NCBI GenBank assembly: GCA_965150505.1
Contig: CBCTVZ010000056.1
Span: forward strand, 1-14,060
DNA: 14,060 nucleotides
DNA from: JAGZHZ01 sp965150505
GTDB lineage: Bacteria; Bacillota; Clostridia; Lachnospirales; Lachnospiraceae
Direction of reading: 5' to 3'
Each line of letters opens with the position of its first letter. The first letter of the stretch is position 1. The translations under genes were made by a program, and so were the position numbers. Below the pieces are notes generated by a model, which ran no database searches, had not been told where the DNA came from, and saw only the letters and a list, made by a program, of their open reading frames with translations. Shown here piece after piece: positions 7,260-13,829 of the stretch.

Positions 7260-9176
7260 CTATATATCCAGATTCTTTACAAATTTTGCATTTTCCTCAA
7301 TAAACTCACGGCGAGGTTCTACCGCATCCCCCATCAGTGTTGTAAATGTCACATCAATTTCTGAAGAATCGTCATTATTCATCACAACACGTTTCAGGAT
7401 TCTTCTCTCTGGGTCCATTGTTGTCTCCCAGAGCTGCTCTGCATCCATCTCACCCAGACCTTTGTATCGCTGAATCTTATTGTTTCCGTCTCTTCCAATC
7501 TCGGTAAGAATCTCATTCAGCTGCGCATCGTCATACGCATACCATACTTTTTTATTTTTCTCAATTTTATATAAAGGCGGCTGCGCCAGATATACATATC
7601 CTTCTTTAATCAGATCTGGCATAAATCGATACAAAAATGTCAGCAGCAGCGTACTGATATGCGCTCCATCCACATCGGCATCCGTCATAATAATGATTTT
7701 ATGGTATCTCAATTTTGATATATCAAAATCCTCATGGATTCCCGTTCCAAATGCCGTAATCATCGCTTTAATTTCAGCATTTGCATAGATACGGTCAAGG
7801 CGTGCCTTCTCCACATTTAATATTTTTCCTCTCAGAGGCAAGATTGCCTGCGTTGCACGGCTTCTCGCTGTCTTTGCAGAACCTCCCGCAGAATCTCCCT
7901 CAACGATATAAATTTCGCATTTGCTAGGATCTTTATCTGTACAGTCTGCCAGTTTTCCAGGAAGCGACATCCCTTCCAGAGCTGATTTTCTTCTTGTCAG
8001 CTCTCTTGCTTTTCTTGCTGCCTCTCTTGCACGCTGAGACATAATGGATTTCTCTAAAATAATCTTTGCTGCCTGAGGATGCTGTTCCAGATAAATCATA
8101 AGCTGTTCGCTCACGATACCGTCCACAGCTCCACGCGCTTCACTGTTTCCTAATTTCTGTTTTGTCTGCCCTTCAAACTGCGCTTCCTCCATCTTGATGC
8201 TGATGATGGAAGTCAATCCTTCTCGTATATCGTCTCCAGACAGATTTGGCTCATTTTCTTTCAGCAGTTTATTCTCTCTCGCATAATCATTAAATGTTTT
8301 TGTCAATGCATTTTTAAATCCCGCAAGATGTGTTCCTCCTTCAGGGGTAGGAATATTGTTGACAAAGCTGTAACAGCTTTCTGTATACGTACTATTATGC
8401 TGAAGAGCGACTTCCACCAAAATTCCGTCTTTTACTCCTTCACAATAAATCATATCTGGATACAATGGCGTTTTTCCTTTGTTCAGATATGCTACAAACT
8501 CTTTTACTCCACCTTCATAGTGGAATACTTTTTCAACTGGTTCTTCCGGACGTTCATCCCTTAATTGAATGGTGATGGTTTTTGTCAAAAATGCTACCTC
8601 TCTCAGACGCTGTTTCAGCATTCCAAAATCATATGTAGTATCTTCAAAAATTTCATCATCTGCCAAGAATTTAACCATTGTTCCTGTCTTATCTTTTTCA
8701 CATTCCCCAATCACAGTCAGCTTGTCTGTAGATTTTCCTTTCTCATAACGCTGTCTGTAAATTTTTCCGTCACTGTAGACGGTTACTTCCAGCCATTTAG
8801 AAAGCGCATTTACTACAGAAGCTCCAACACCGTGAAGTCCTCCGGATACACTGTATCCTCCTCCGCCGAATTTTCCACCGGCATGAAGAATAGTAAATAC
8901 AACTTCCACCGCAGACAGACCAGATTTATGATTAATTCCCACCGGAATTCCTCTTCCGTTATCTATAACTGTGATGGAATTGTCTTTATTGATTGTCACC
9001 TGAACCATATTGCAGTATCCGGCAAGCGCTTCGTCCACCGCATTATCCACAATTTCATATACAAGATGGTGAAGTCCTCTTATTGATGTGCTGCCGATAT
9101 ACATTCCCGGTCTTTTTCTGACTGCTTCCAATCCTTCTAAAATTTCTATTTGATCTGCACCGTATTCTGTACTCAT
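7260..9176 (-). CDS. gyrB: DNA gyrase subunit B
   Basis: This 638-residue GyrB supplies the ATPase of DNA gyrase. The GHKL fold is clear: E41 in YEIVDNAVDEA is the general base, D72 in VIDNGRGIPVG binds adenine, and GGLHGVGAS (112-120) forms the lid loop. The TOPRIM domain holds E426 in VEGDSAGGSAK and D499/D501/D503 in DADVDGAH, which bind the Mg2+ used in DNA cleavage. The C-terminal QRYKGLGEMD block that contacts GyrA is present. Length is normal for Gram-positive GyrB; the large insertion of the E. coli enzyme is absent. ParE is the close paralogue, but the place beside recF and gyrA makes it GyrB. The ATG has AGGAGG in the 14-base gap after recF. Confidence 0.98.
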   Translation of the reverse strand: MSTEYGADQIEILEGLEAVRKRPGMYIGSTSIRGLHHLVYEIVDNAVDEALAGYCNMVQVTINKDNSITVIDNGRGIPVGINHKSGLSAVEVVFTILHAGGKFGGGGYSVSGGLHGVGASVVNALSKWLEVTVYSDGKIYRQRYEKGKSTDKLTVIGECEKDKTGTMVKFLADDEIFEDTTYDFGMLKQRLREVAFLTKTITIQLRDERPEEPVEKVFHYEGGVKEFVAYLNKGKTPLYPDMIYCEGVKDGILVEVALQHNSTYTESCYSFVNNIPTPEGGTHLAGFKNALTKTFNDYARENKLLKENEPNLSGDDIREGLTSIISIKMEEAQFEGQTKQKLGNSEARGAVDGIVSEQLMIYLEQHPQAAKIILEKSIMSQRAREAARKARELTRRKSALEGMSLPGKLADCTDKDPSKCEIYIVEGDSAGGSAKTARSRATQAILPLRGKILNVEKARLDRIYANAEIKAMITAFGTGIHEDFDISKLRYHKIIIMTDADVDGAHISTLLLTFLYRFMPDLIKEGYVYLAQPPLYKIEKNKKVWYAYDDAQLNEILTEIGRDGNNKIQRYKGLGEMDAEQLWETTMDPERRILKRVVMNNDDSSEIDVTFTTLMGDAVEPRREFIEENAKFVKNLDI

Positions 9177-9190
9177 AACAACCTCCTGTT

Positions 9191-10270
9191 TTATTCATAG
9201 ACAACACCTTCTGCTACATGAAACACATGATTTAGTTCAAATTGATTTTGAATAAAATCATCAATTCCTGTGCAAGTAATAAATGTCTGGATCTCTCCAA
9301 TGCTATCCAGCAGATAATGCTGCCTTTTTCTGTCCAGCTCAGACAATACGTCGTCCAGCAATAAAATCGGTGTATCTTTTATTTCCTGTTTCACAAGCTC
9401 AATTTCAGCCAACTTTAATGAAAGCGCTGCTGTCCTTTGCTGTCCCTGAGAGCCAAATCTTCTGACATCCAGCTCTCCAATATAAAAACTGATATCATCC
9501 TTATGCGGTCCCGATGTAGATACTCGAAAATGAAGATCTCTTTCTCTGCTTTTTTTCAGTTCATCCTCAAAACATTCAGAACTCACATTTTTTTCATACA
9601 CAAGTCTCAGTCTTTCTTTACCGCCAGAAAGTTTTTCGTGTGCTTTCTGAATCACTTCATTGATACGCAGAAGAAATTTTTCTCTCTCTTCAATAATTTT
9701 CTGTCCATACATCACCATCTGGTGATCGTATACATCGAGCATTTCCAGATACTCCGGATGAAATGCTGCTTCCTTCAAAAGTTTGTTTCTCTGAACTATT
9801 ATTTTATTATAGTTTGTCAAATGATACAAATAAATTTTACTGAGTTGGCATAATTCCTGATCTAAAAACCGTCTTCTCTCAGCAGGTCCATCCTTGATGA
9901 TATTCAAATCTTCCGGAGAAAAAAAGATAAAATTAGCAAGTCCAAAAAGTTCACTTGCCTTCCTGATCGGAACACCATTAATGGCAATTCCTTTTGCCTT
10001 ATTCTTTTTCAAATGCATATCGACCTGAATCTTTCCATCATTTTTTAAAATTCCCATACAGATATGTGCTTCGTTCTGACCAAACTGTATCATCTCTTTA
10101 TCTTTGCTTCCTCTGTGAGATTTCGTTGTCCCACACACATATACTGCCTCCAGAATATTTGTTTTTCCCTGCGCATTGTCGCCATAAAAAATATTTGTAC
10201 CTTTGTCAAACTCCAACTTCAAAGAATCATAATTCCGAAATCGGTCTAGTTTTAAAGATTCAATGATCAT
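9191..10270 (-). CDS. recF: DNA replication and repair protein RecF
   Basis: RecF is an SMC-like ATPase that, with RecO and RecR, loads RecA at single-strand gaps and stalled forks. With the start chosen here it has 359 residues. Walker A is GDNAQGKT (30-37), the ABC signature is around GSQGQQRTAALSLKLAE (273-289), and Walker B with the D-loop is PILLLDDVLSELD (301-313). I place the start at the ATG at 10268-10270 because AGGAGG lies five bases upstream and the protein then begins MIIESLKLDRFRNY, the usual RecF start. An in-frame ATG seven codons earlier (to 10291) has no ribosome binding site. It is 74 bases after yaaA and 14 before gyrB. No remB/yaaB gene lies between recF and gyrB. Confidence 0.96.
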   Translation of the reverse strand: MIIESLKLDRFRNYDSLKLEFDKGTNIFYGDNAQGKTNILEAVYVCGTTKSHRGSKDKEMIQFGQNEAHICMGILKNDGKIQVDMHLKKNKAKGIAINGVPIRKASELFGLANFIFFSPEDLNIIKDGPAERRRFLDQELCQLSKIYLYHLTNYNKIIVQRNKLLKEAAFHPEYLEMLDVYDHQMVMYGQKIIEEREKFLLRINEVIQKAHEKLSGGKERLRLVYEKNVSSECFEDELKKSRERDLHFRVSTSGPHKDDISFYIGELDVRRFGSQGQQRTAALSLKLAEIELVKQEIKDTPILLLDDVLSELDRKRQHYLLDSIGEIQTFITCTGIDDFIQNQFELNHVFHVAEGVVYE

Positions 10271-10281
10271 TTGTTCCTCCT
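10271..10281 (-). promoter_or_regulatory. Ribosome binding site that fixes the recF start
   Basis: On the minus strand AGGAGG (10276-10281) stands five bases before the ATG at 10268-10270. The alternative upstream ATG (10289-10291) is preceded by TACCGCACATC, with no Shine-Dalgarno match. The upstream ATG would add seven polar residues (MRNQEEQ) absent from typical RecF proteins. Confidence 0.85.
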
Positions 10282-10344
10282 GATTCCGCATGATGTGCGG
10301 TATAAATTCAGGGATATCTCAAAGTTTTTACTTTGTTCCAACTT

Positions 10345-10554
10345 TTATTTTACAATTTTTATCGTTTCATTGTCAAAGGAAACAATATCGCCGTCTGTCA
10401 GTTTTTTCCCTCTCTGATATTCTGTAACTCCGTTTACTTTTACTTGTCCGTCTAAAATAACAAGCTTTGCTTCCACTCCAGATTCTACGAGTCCAGCCGC
10501 CTTTAAAGCCTGTCCTAATTTGATGTAGTCCTCTCTCAGTTTTATTGTTTCCAT
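10345..10554 (-). CDS. yaaA: S4-domain RNA-binding protein YaaA
   Basis: This 69-residue protein is almost entirely one S4 RNA-binding domain: KLGQALKAAGLVESG (12-26) gives the two helices, and LDGQVKVNGVTEYQRGKKL (34-52) the beta-hairpin with the VNG turn. The same small gene sits between dnaN and recF in many Firmicutes. It is thought to bind ribosomal RNA and has been tied to ribosome assembly in Bacillus; nothing here shows this directly. The ATG has AGGAGG six bases upstream. It is separated from dnaN by 229 bases that hold a terminator-like palindrome and candidate promoters, so it probably starts a new transcription unit that continues into recF-gyrB-gyrA. Confidence 0.93.
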   Translation of the reverse strand: METIKLREDYIKLGQALKAAGLVESGVEAKLVILDGQVKVNGVTEYQRGKKLTDGDIVSFDNETIKIVK

Positions 10555-10576
10555 TTCTTTCCTCCTAAACTACGCT

Positions 10577-10618
10577 TGTATCTTTTCTCTTTTTACACAT
10601 GTCAAATAAAGTATATCA
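10577..10618 (-). promoter_or_regulatory. Candidate promoters for yaaA-recF-gyrBA
   Basis: Two overlapping candidates read leftward. One has a perfect TTGACA (10600-10605), a 17-base spacer and a poor -10 box, GATACA (10577-10582). The other has an extended -10 box, TG-A-TATACT (-10 at 10610-10615, TG at 10617-10618), with no good -35 box. Either would transcribe yaaA from a short leader. The position just after the dnaN terminator-like palindrome supports a promoter here, but I cannot choose between the two. Confidence 0.45.
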
Positions 10619-10661
10619 GCATTTTAAAAAAAATCCTACTCTAAATTGTAACAAATTAACG

Positions 10662-10746
10662 AAAAAAACCAATTCTTTTTTCTAAAATTATTTTATAACT
10701 AAAAGATACTTGTATCAAATAATTTGAATAGAAAAAGAATTGGTTT
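10662..10746 (-). terminator. Long palindrome with T-run after dnaN, probable terminator
   Basis: The outer arms AAACCAATTCTTTTT (10666-10680) and AAAAAGAATTGGTTT (10732-10746) are perfect inverted copies. With one bulged base they extend by CTA/TAG. Inside lie AAATTATT/AATAATTT and a central GATAC-TT-GTATC hairpin. Transcribed from dnaN, the second arm runs into seven consecutive T (10668-10662), as in an intrinsic terminator. The stem is AT-rich and the structure unusually long, so efficiency is uncertain. It could instead be a small palindromic repeat element. Confidence 0.65.
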
Positions 10747-10783
10747 ATCAGTTTGTTCTTTTATTTTTGTTTTAATCTTTACT

Positions 10784-11884
10784 TTAAGAGATAAAGTTTA
10801 CAGGAAGAATCAGATAAATATAAGATTCCTGCTCATCACGAATAAAACACGGCGCTTTTGGATTTACCAGATAAATGGTAATCATCTCATCGTCAATTAC
10901 GCGCAGCGCATCAATTAAGAATTTTGGATTAAATCCAATCATCAGATCCTTTCCTTCTTTCTCAATATCAATTTCCTCTTTCATAGAACCGATCTGAGAA
11001 TCAATCTTAAGTTCCATACAATCGCTGTTAATGGAAATAATAATTGGTTTTTTATCGCTTTCTTTCACAAGCAAGGTTGCGCGGTCGATACAATTTAACA
11101 ATTCTTTTTTATTAATTTTTACTTTTGTCTCATAATCGCTAGAGAGCATCTGGTCAATACGGAAATATTCTCCTTCAATCAATCTTGATACCACTGTGGT
11201 CTGATCAAATTCAAAGACAATATGATTTGGAGTAAAGAAAATATTGACTGTGTCTTCCACTTCTCCGGATAAGATTTTGCTAATCTCGATCAAAGTTTTA
11301 CCTGGTACTACAACTTTTCTGTCTTCATATGTCTCTTTGAGCATCATTTTGCGAATAGCAATTCGATGTCCGTCAAGGGATACCACTCGGAGCATATTAT
11401 CTTTGATTTCAAATAATTCACCTGTCATCATTTTATTATTTTCATTTGCGGCAATAGAAAAGATTGTCTGACGAATCATTTCTTTCAGTGTAAATTGAGA
11501 AAGAGAAATGAAATCATTTTTTTCTACAAATGGCAGATAAGAAAAATCTTCACTTGATTTTCCAATGATATCAAATTTTGCTTTTTCACATGTAATCGTT
11601 GTCTTTAAGTCATGTGTTTCAATCACAATATCGTTTTCAGGTAATTTTCTAATAATGTCAGAAAAGATCTTAGCATCCAAAGCAATATTGCCTCTTTCCA
11701 CAATTTCTCCTTCTGCGATTGTTTCTATCCCCAATTCCATATCATTTGATGTGAATTTAATTTCGTTTGATGTAGCATCAATGAGGATACATTCTAAAAT
11801 TGGCATAGTTGTCTTTGAAGGAACTGCTTTTAAAACAATATTGACAGCTTTTAGAAGGTTATTTTTTTTGAATATAAGTTTCAT
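10784..11884 (-). CDS. dnaN: DNA polymerase III sliding clamp (beta subunit)
   Basis: This 366-residue protein is the beta clamp, a ring-shaped dimer that holds replicative polymerase on DNA and is also a docking site for repair proteins. It begins MKLIFKKNNLLKAVNIVLKA and has three repeated clamp domains of about 120 residues, with TTMPILECILIDA (25-37) in domain 1 and SLDGHRIAIRK near the end of domain 2. The C-terminus is YLILPVNFIS, a variant of the usual LPV/LPM ending that lines the partner-binding cleft. The ATG has AAAGGAG upstream, with a rather long spacer of about 11 bases. It is 320 bases downstream of dnaA across an array of DnaA boxes; dnaA read-through is the likely source of transcription, as no clear promoter stands out in the gap. 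Confidence 0.98.
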   Translation of the reverse strand: MKLIFKKNNLLKAVNIVLKAVPSKTTMPILECILIDATSNEIKFTSNDMELGIETIAEGEIVERGNIALDAKIFSDIIRKLPENDIVIETHDLKTTITCEKAKFDIIGKSSEDFSYLPFVEKNDFISLSQFTLKEMIRQTIFSIAANENNKMMTGELFEIKDNMLRVVSLDGHRIAIRKMMLKETYEDRKVVVPGKTLIEISKILSGEVEDTVNIFFTPNHIVFEFDQTTVVSRLIEGEYFRIDQMLSSDYETKVKINKKELLNCIDRATLLVKESDKKPIIISINSDCMELKIDSQIGSMKEEIDIEKEGKDLMIGFNPKFLIDALRVIDDEMITIYLVNPKAPCFIRDEQESYIYLILPVNFIS

Positions 11885-11913
11885 GATAGAAAAGTCTCCT
11901 TTCGGTGCGTCTG

Positions 11914-11975
11914 GCTTTATATAACAATATATAATAAATCGTAGTAGTAGTAGGGGCGGTGGATAATGTGGATAA
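11914..11975. other. Basal unwinding site of oriC: box pair, DnaA-trios, AT-rich DUE
   Basis: Reading leftward, two abutting DnaA boxes (11967-11975 and 11958-11966) are followed by a four-base GC spacer GGGC (11954-11957), four consecutive TAG trinucleotides on the plus strand (11942-11953), and an AT-only or nearly AT-only stretch (about 11914-11940). This matches the order published for the B. subtilis unwinding region, in which DnaA bound at boxes extends as a filament along repeated 3'-GAT-5' trios on one strand to melt the DNA. The duplex unwinding element is thus predicted in the dnaN leader, between dnaA and dnaN as in Bacillus. Function is inferred from layout. Confidence 0.85.
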
Positions 11976-12166
11976 CTCTTGAAACCCTTGATTTTACAGG
12001 GTTTTTTGAATGTTAACTATGTGGATAACTATGTGGATAAGTTGTGGATAGTGTGGATAACTCATGTGGATATCTTTTTTCCATCCACGCATAAAAATGC
12101 AGTTTTTTAGAGTTATCCACATTATCCACCGTAGTTATCCACCGCCTATGTGGATAATGTGGATAA
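11958..12166. repeat. oriC: Downstream DnaA-box cluster of oriC (12 sites)
   Basis: This fills most of the 320-base dnaA-dnaN gap. In plus-strand TGTGGATAA orientation, perfect boxes are at 11967, 12020, 12032, 12052, 12149 and 12158. In the opposite orientation (TTATCCACA) one is at 12113. Variants are GGTGGATAA at 11958, TGTGGATAG at 12043, TGTGGATAT at 12065, and TTATCCACC at 12122 and 12135 (left-end coordinates throughout). Several abut with no spacer. DnaA-ATP binding to such arrays starts replication. The large number in one gap, plus a second cluster beyond dnaA, indicates a bipartite origin with dnaA in the middle, as known for Firmicutes. Confidence 0.95.
11982..12004 (+). repeat. 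Hairpin followed by T-run between DnaA-box groups
   Basis: AAACCCT (11982-11988) and AGGGTTT (11998-12004) form a seven-base stem around a nine-base loop, followed on the plus strand by three more T (12005-12007). It looks like a weak intrinsic terminator for rightward transcripts, but no plus-strand gene is present. On the minus strand it has no T-run after the stem and should not stop dnaA-dnaN transcription. It separates the unwinding-site box pair from the next box group. Confidence 0.4.
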
Positions 12167-12167
12167 C
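12112..12167. repeat. Perfect inverted repeat of DnaA-box pairs beside the dnaA stop
   Basis: The 18-base arm GTTATCCACATTATCCAC (12112-12129) is the exact reverse complement of GTGGATAATGTGGATAAC (12150-12167). Each arm is two abutting 9-mer boxes. The 20 bases between hold one more variant box (12135-12143). It lies about 40 bases after the dnaA stop codon. Confidence 0.92.
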
Positions 12168-12204
12168 TTTTTTTGAAAAAAATATTGCAGTGGAAAACCG
12201 TTTT

Positions 12205-13572
12205 TCAGGCAGGACTGATCTTCTTTTTTAAGATATCGATTGTACTTTTTAAAGATTCTGATGTCTGTAATTCCTTTGCAATTTTTTTAGAGCCGTGCAT
12301 AATGGTTGTGTGATCACGTTTTCCTAAAATTTCTCCAATATTTTTAAATGGCATTTCCAGCATTTCATTGCACAGATACATAACGATTTGACGTGGAAAT
12401 ACGATGTTGGCTGTGCGCTTATTTCCAATCAGATCTTCTGTATTGATGTTAAAGTGTTCCGCTACCTTGTTTATGATAAGCTGAGGGGTGACGACTCCGC
12501 GTTCTTCTGGGGCAATAATATCTTTTAAGGCTTCTTCTGCAAGATAAATGTCAATCTCACGATGTTCAAGATTACTAAAAGCCATAATTTTATTTAAAGC
12601 GCCTTCAAGTTCACGAATATTTGATTTAATATGTGTTGCGATATATTTGATAACGTCGTCATCAATGGTATAACCGTCCAATTCTTCTTTTTTTCTCAGA
12701 ATTGCCATACGAGTTTCATAGTCTGGAGAAGAAATATCAGCGATTAATCCCCATTCAAAGCGGGATCTGAGACGGCTTTCCAGAGTCAGAAAATCTTTCG
12801 GCGGTTTATCACTGGAAAGAATGATCTGCTTTTTAGAACCATGAAGATCATTAAATGTGTGGAAAAATTCTTCCTGAGTAGATTCTTTTCCGATCAAAAA
12901 TTGTACATCATCAATCAGCAAAACATCGATATTGCGGTATTTTTCGCGGAATTGCGCCATTGCCGTGTTGTTTCCGTTTCGGATGGCTTCAATCAATTCA
13001 TTCGTAAAGTATTCGCTGGTGACGTATAATACTTTGGAATCGGGATTATGTTCCAGAATGAAATGAGCGATTGAGTGCATAAGGTGTGTTTTTCCAAGTC
13101 CTACGCCTCCATAGATAAAAAGAGGATTGTACATAGCGCCTGGAGATTCTGCAACAGCAAGAGCAGCAGCGTGGGCAAAATTGTTGTTACCGCCGACAAC
13201 AAAGGTATCGAAAGTATATTTTGGATTTAGATTTGCACGTTCGATATTCTCATTCATTGCGGAATTTGGCAGTTTTGCAGATGTTTTATCTTTGATTTGG
13301 TCGGGAAGAAGAAATTCGATTTCACAGTCAATGCCTGTGAGCTCAGTGATGGCTACTTTTAAAGGTGAGCGATACCGTTTACTGACGTAAGTTAAGCCCA
13401 TTTGTTCGGTTGGACCTAAAAGCGTCAATACATTGTTTTCAAGAGAATGAACAGAGAGAGGTTGAATCCATGTCTTGAAAGAAACATCGGAAAGTTCGTA
13501 TTCCAGTTTGACGGTGGAGAGGATTTCTTCCCATTTTTCGATAATTGTGTCCTTTTCCATATTTTCGTCCAT
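12205..13572 (-). CDS. dnaA: Chromosomal replication initiator protein DnaA
   Basis: This 455-residue AAA+ ATPase binds DnaA boxes at oriC, melts the origin and recruits the helicase. Domain I (about 1-85) mediates self-assembly, a short polar linker follows, and domain III begins near NPKYTFDTFVVGGNN (116-130). Walker A is GGVGLGKT (155-162), Walker B is VLLIDDVQF (217-225), and RLRSRFEWGL (267-276) carries arginines used between subunits. Domain IV ends with the box-binding helix-turn-helix signature GKRDHTTIMHGSKK (417-430). The ATG has AAGGAG nine bases upstream; a second in-frame Met at residue 5 is less well placed. Box arrays flank the gene on both sides, and boxes lie just upstream of its promoter, so repression by its own product is likely. 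Confidence 0.99.
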   Translation of the reverse strand: MDENMEKDTIIEKWEEILSTVKLEYELSDVSFKTWIQPLSVHSLENNVLTLLGPTEQMGLTYVSKRYRSPLKVAITELTGIDCEIEFLLPDQIKDKTSAKLPNSAMNENIERANLNPKYTFDTFVVGGNNNFAHAAALAVAESPGAMYNPLFIYGGVGLGKTHLMHSIAHFILEHNPDSKVLYVTSEYFTNELIEAIRNGNNTAMAQFREKYRNIDVLLIDDVQFLIGKESTQEEFFHTFNDLHGSKKQIILSSDKPPKDFLTLESRLRSRFEWGLIADISSPDYETRMAILRKKEELDGYTIDDDVIKYIATHIKSNIRELEGALNKIMAFSNLEHREIDIYLAEEALKDIIAPEERGVVTPQLIINKVAEHFNINTEDLIGNKRTANIVFPRQIVMYLCNEMLEMPFKNIGEILGKRDHTTIMHGSKKIAKELQTSESLKSTIDILKKKISPA

Positions 13573-13600
13573 TGAAAAAATCTCCTTAAGTATTCATCAG

Positions 13601-13617
13601 CGGATTGAAAAAATCCG
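13601..13617 (-). repeat. Small hairpin at the predicted 5' end of dnaA mRNA
   Basis: CGGATT (13601-13606) and AATCCG (13612-13617) form a six-base stem with a five-base loop. It sits directly after the predicted transcription start (near 13618) and 14 bases before the Shine-Dalgarno sequence. Such 5' stem-loops can slow mRNA decay; that role is inferred. Confidence 0.5.
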
Positions 13618-13624
13618 TGTTTTG

Positions 13625-13653
13625 TATATAGTATTATTGTGTTATTCTTTCAA
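13625..13653 (-). promoter_or_regulatory. dnaA promoter
   Basis: On the minus strand TTGAAA (13648-13653, five of six consensus bases) and TATATA (13625-13630) are separated by 17 bases. Transcription would start near 13618 and give a leader of about 45 bases. The nearest DnaA boxes begin at 13720, about 70 bases upstream of the -35 box, with a close group to 13761. This would suit autoregulation by DnaA, although no box overlaps the promoter itself. Confidence 0.72.
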
Positions 13654-13829
13654 TTAATATTAAACCAAAAGGGAACAATTAGCAATCAAAATTTGAGTTA
13701 GACATGGCGACAGGAAAAGTTATCCACATTATTTTAGGTAAAATGTGGATAATGTGGATAACTTTTTTGGGAACAAAATATAGTAACGAAAAAAATAGAA
13801 TTTTATCAAAAAAAAACGAAGAAAAAAAG

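Noticed and set aside
8565..9086. A 173-residue plus-strand open frame opposite gyrB, and a 216-residue one opposite gyrA (6473-7123)
   Set aside because: Both overlap conserved gyrase motifs on the other strand and show no protein-like pattern or start signal.
10724..10918. A 64-residue plus-strand frame starting in the palindrome and entering dnaN
   Set aside because: It overlaps the dnaN C-terminus, lacks a Shine-Dalgarno sequence, and begins inside the inverted repeat.
11885..12204. A separate dnaN promoter
   Set aside because: AT-rich -10-like strings occur in the unwinding element (TATATT, TATAAA), but none has a -35 box at a proper distance; I cannot tell them from the AT-rich DUE itself.
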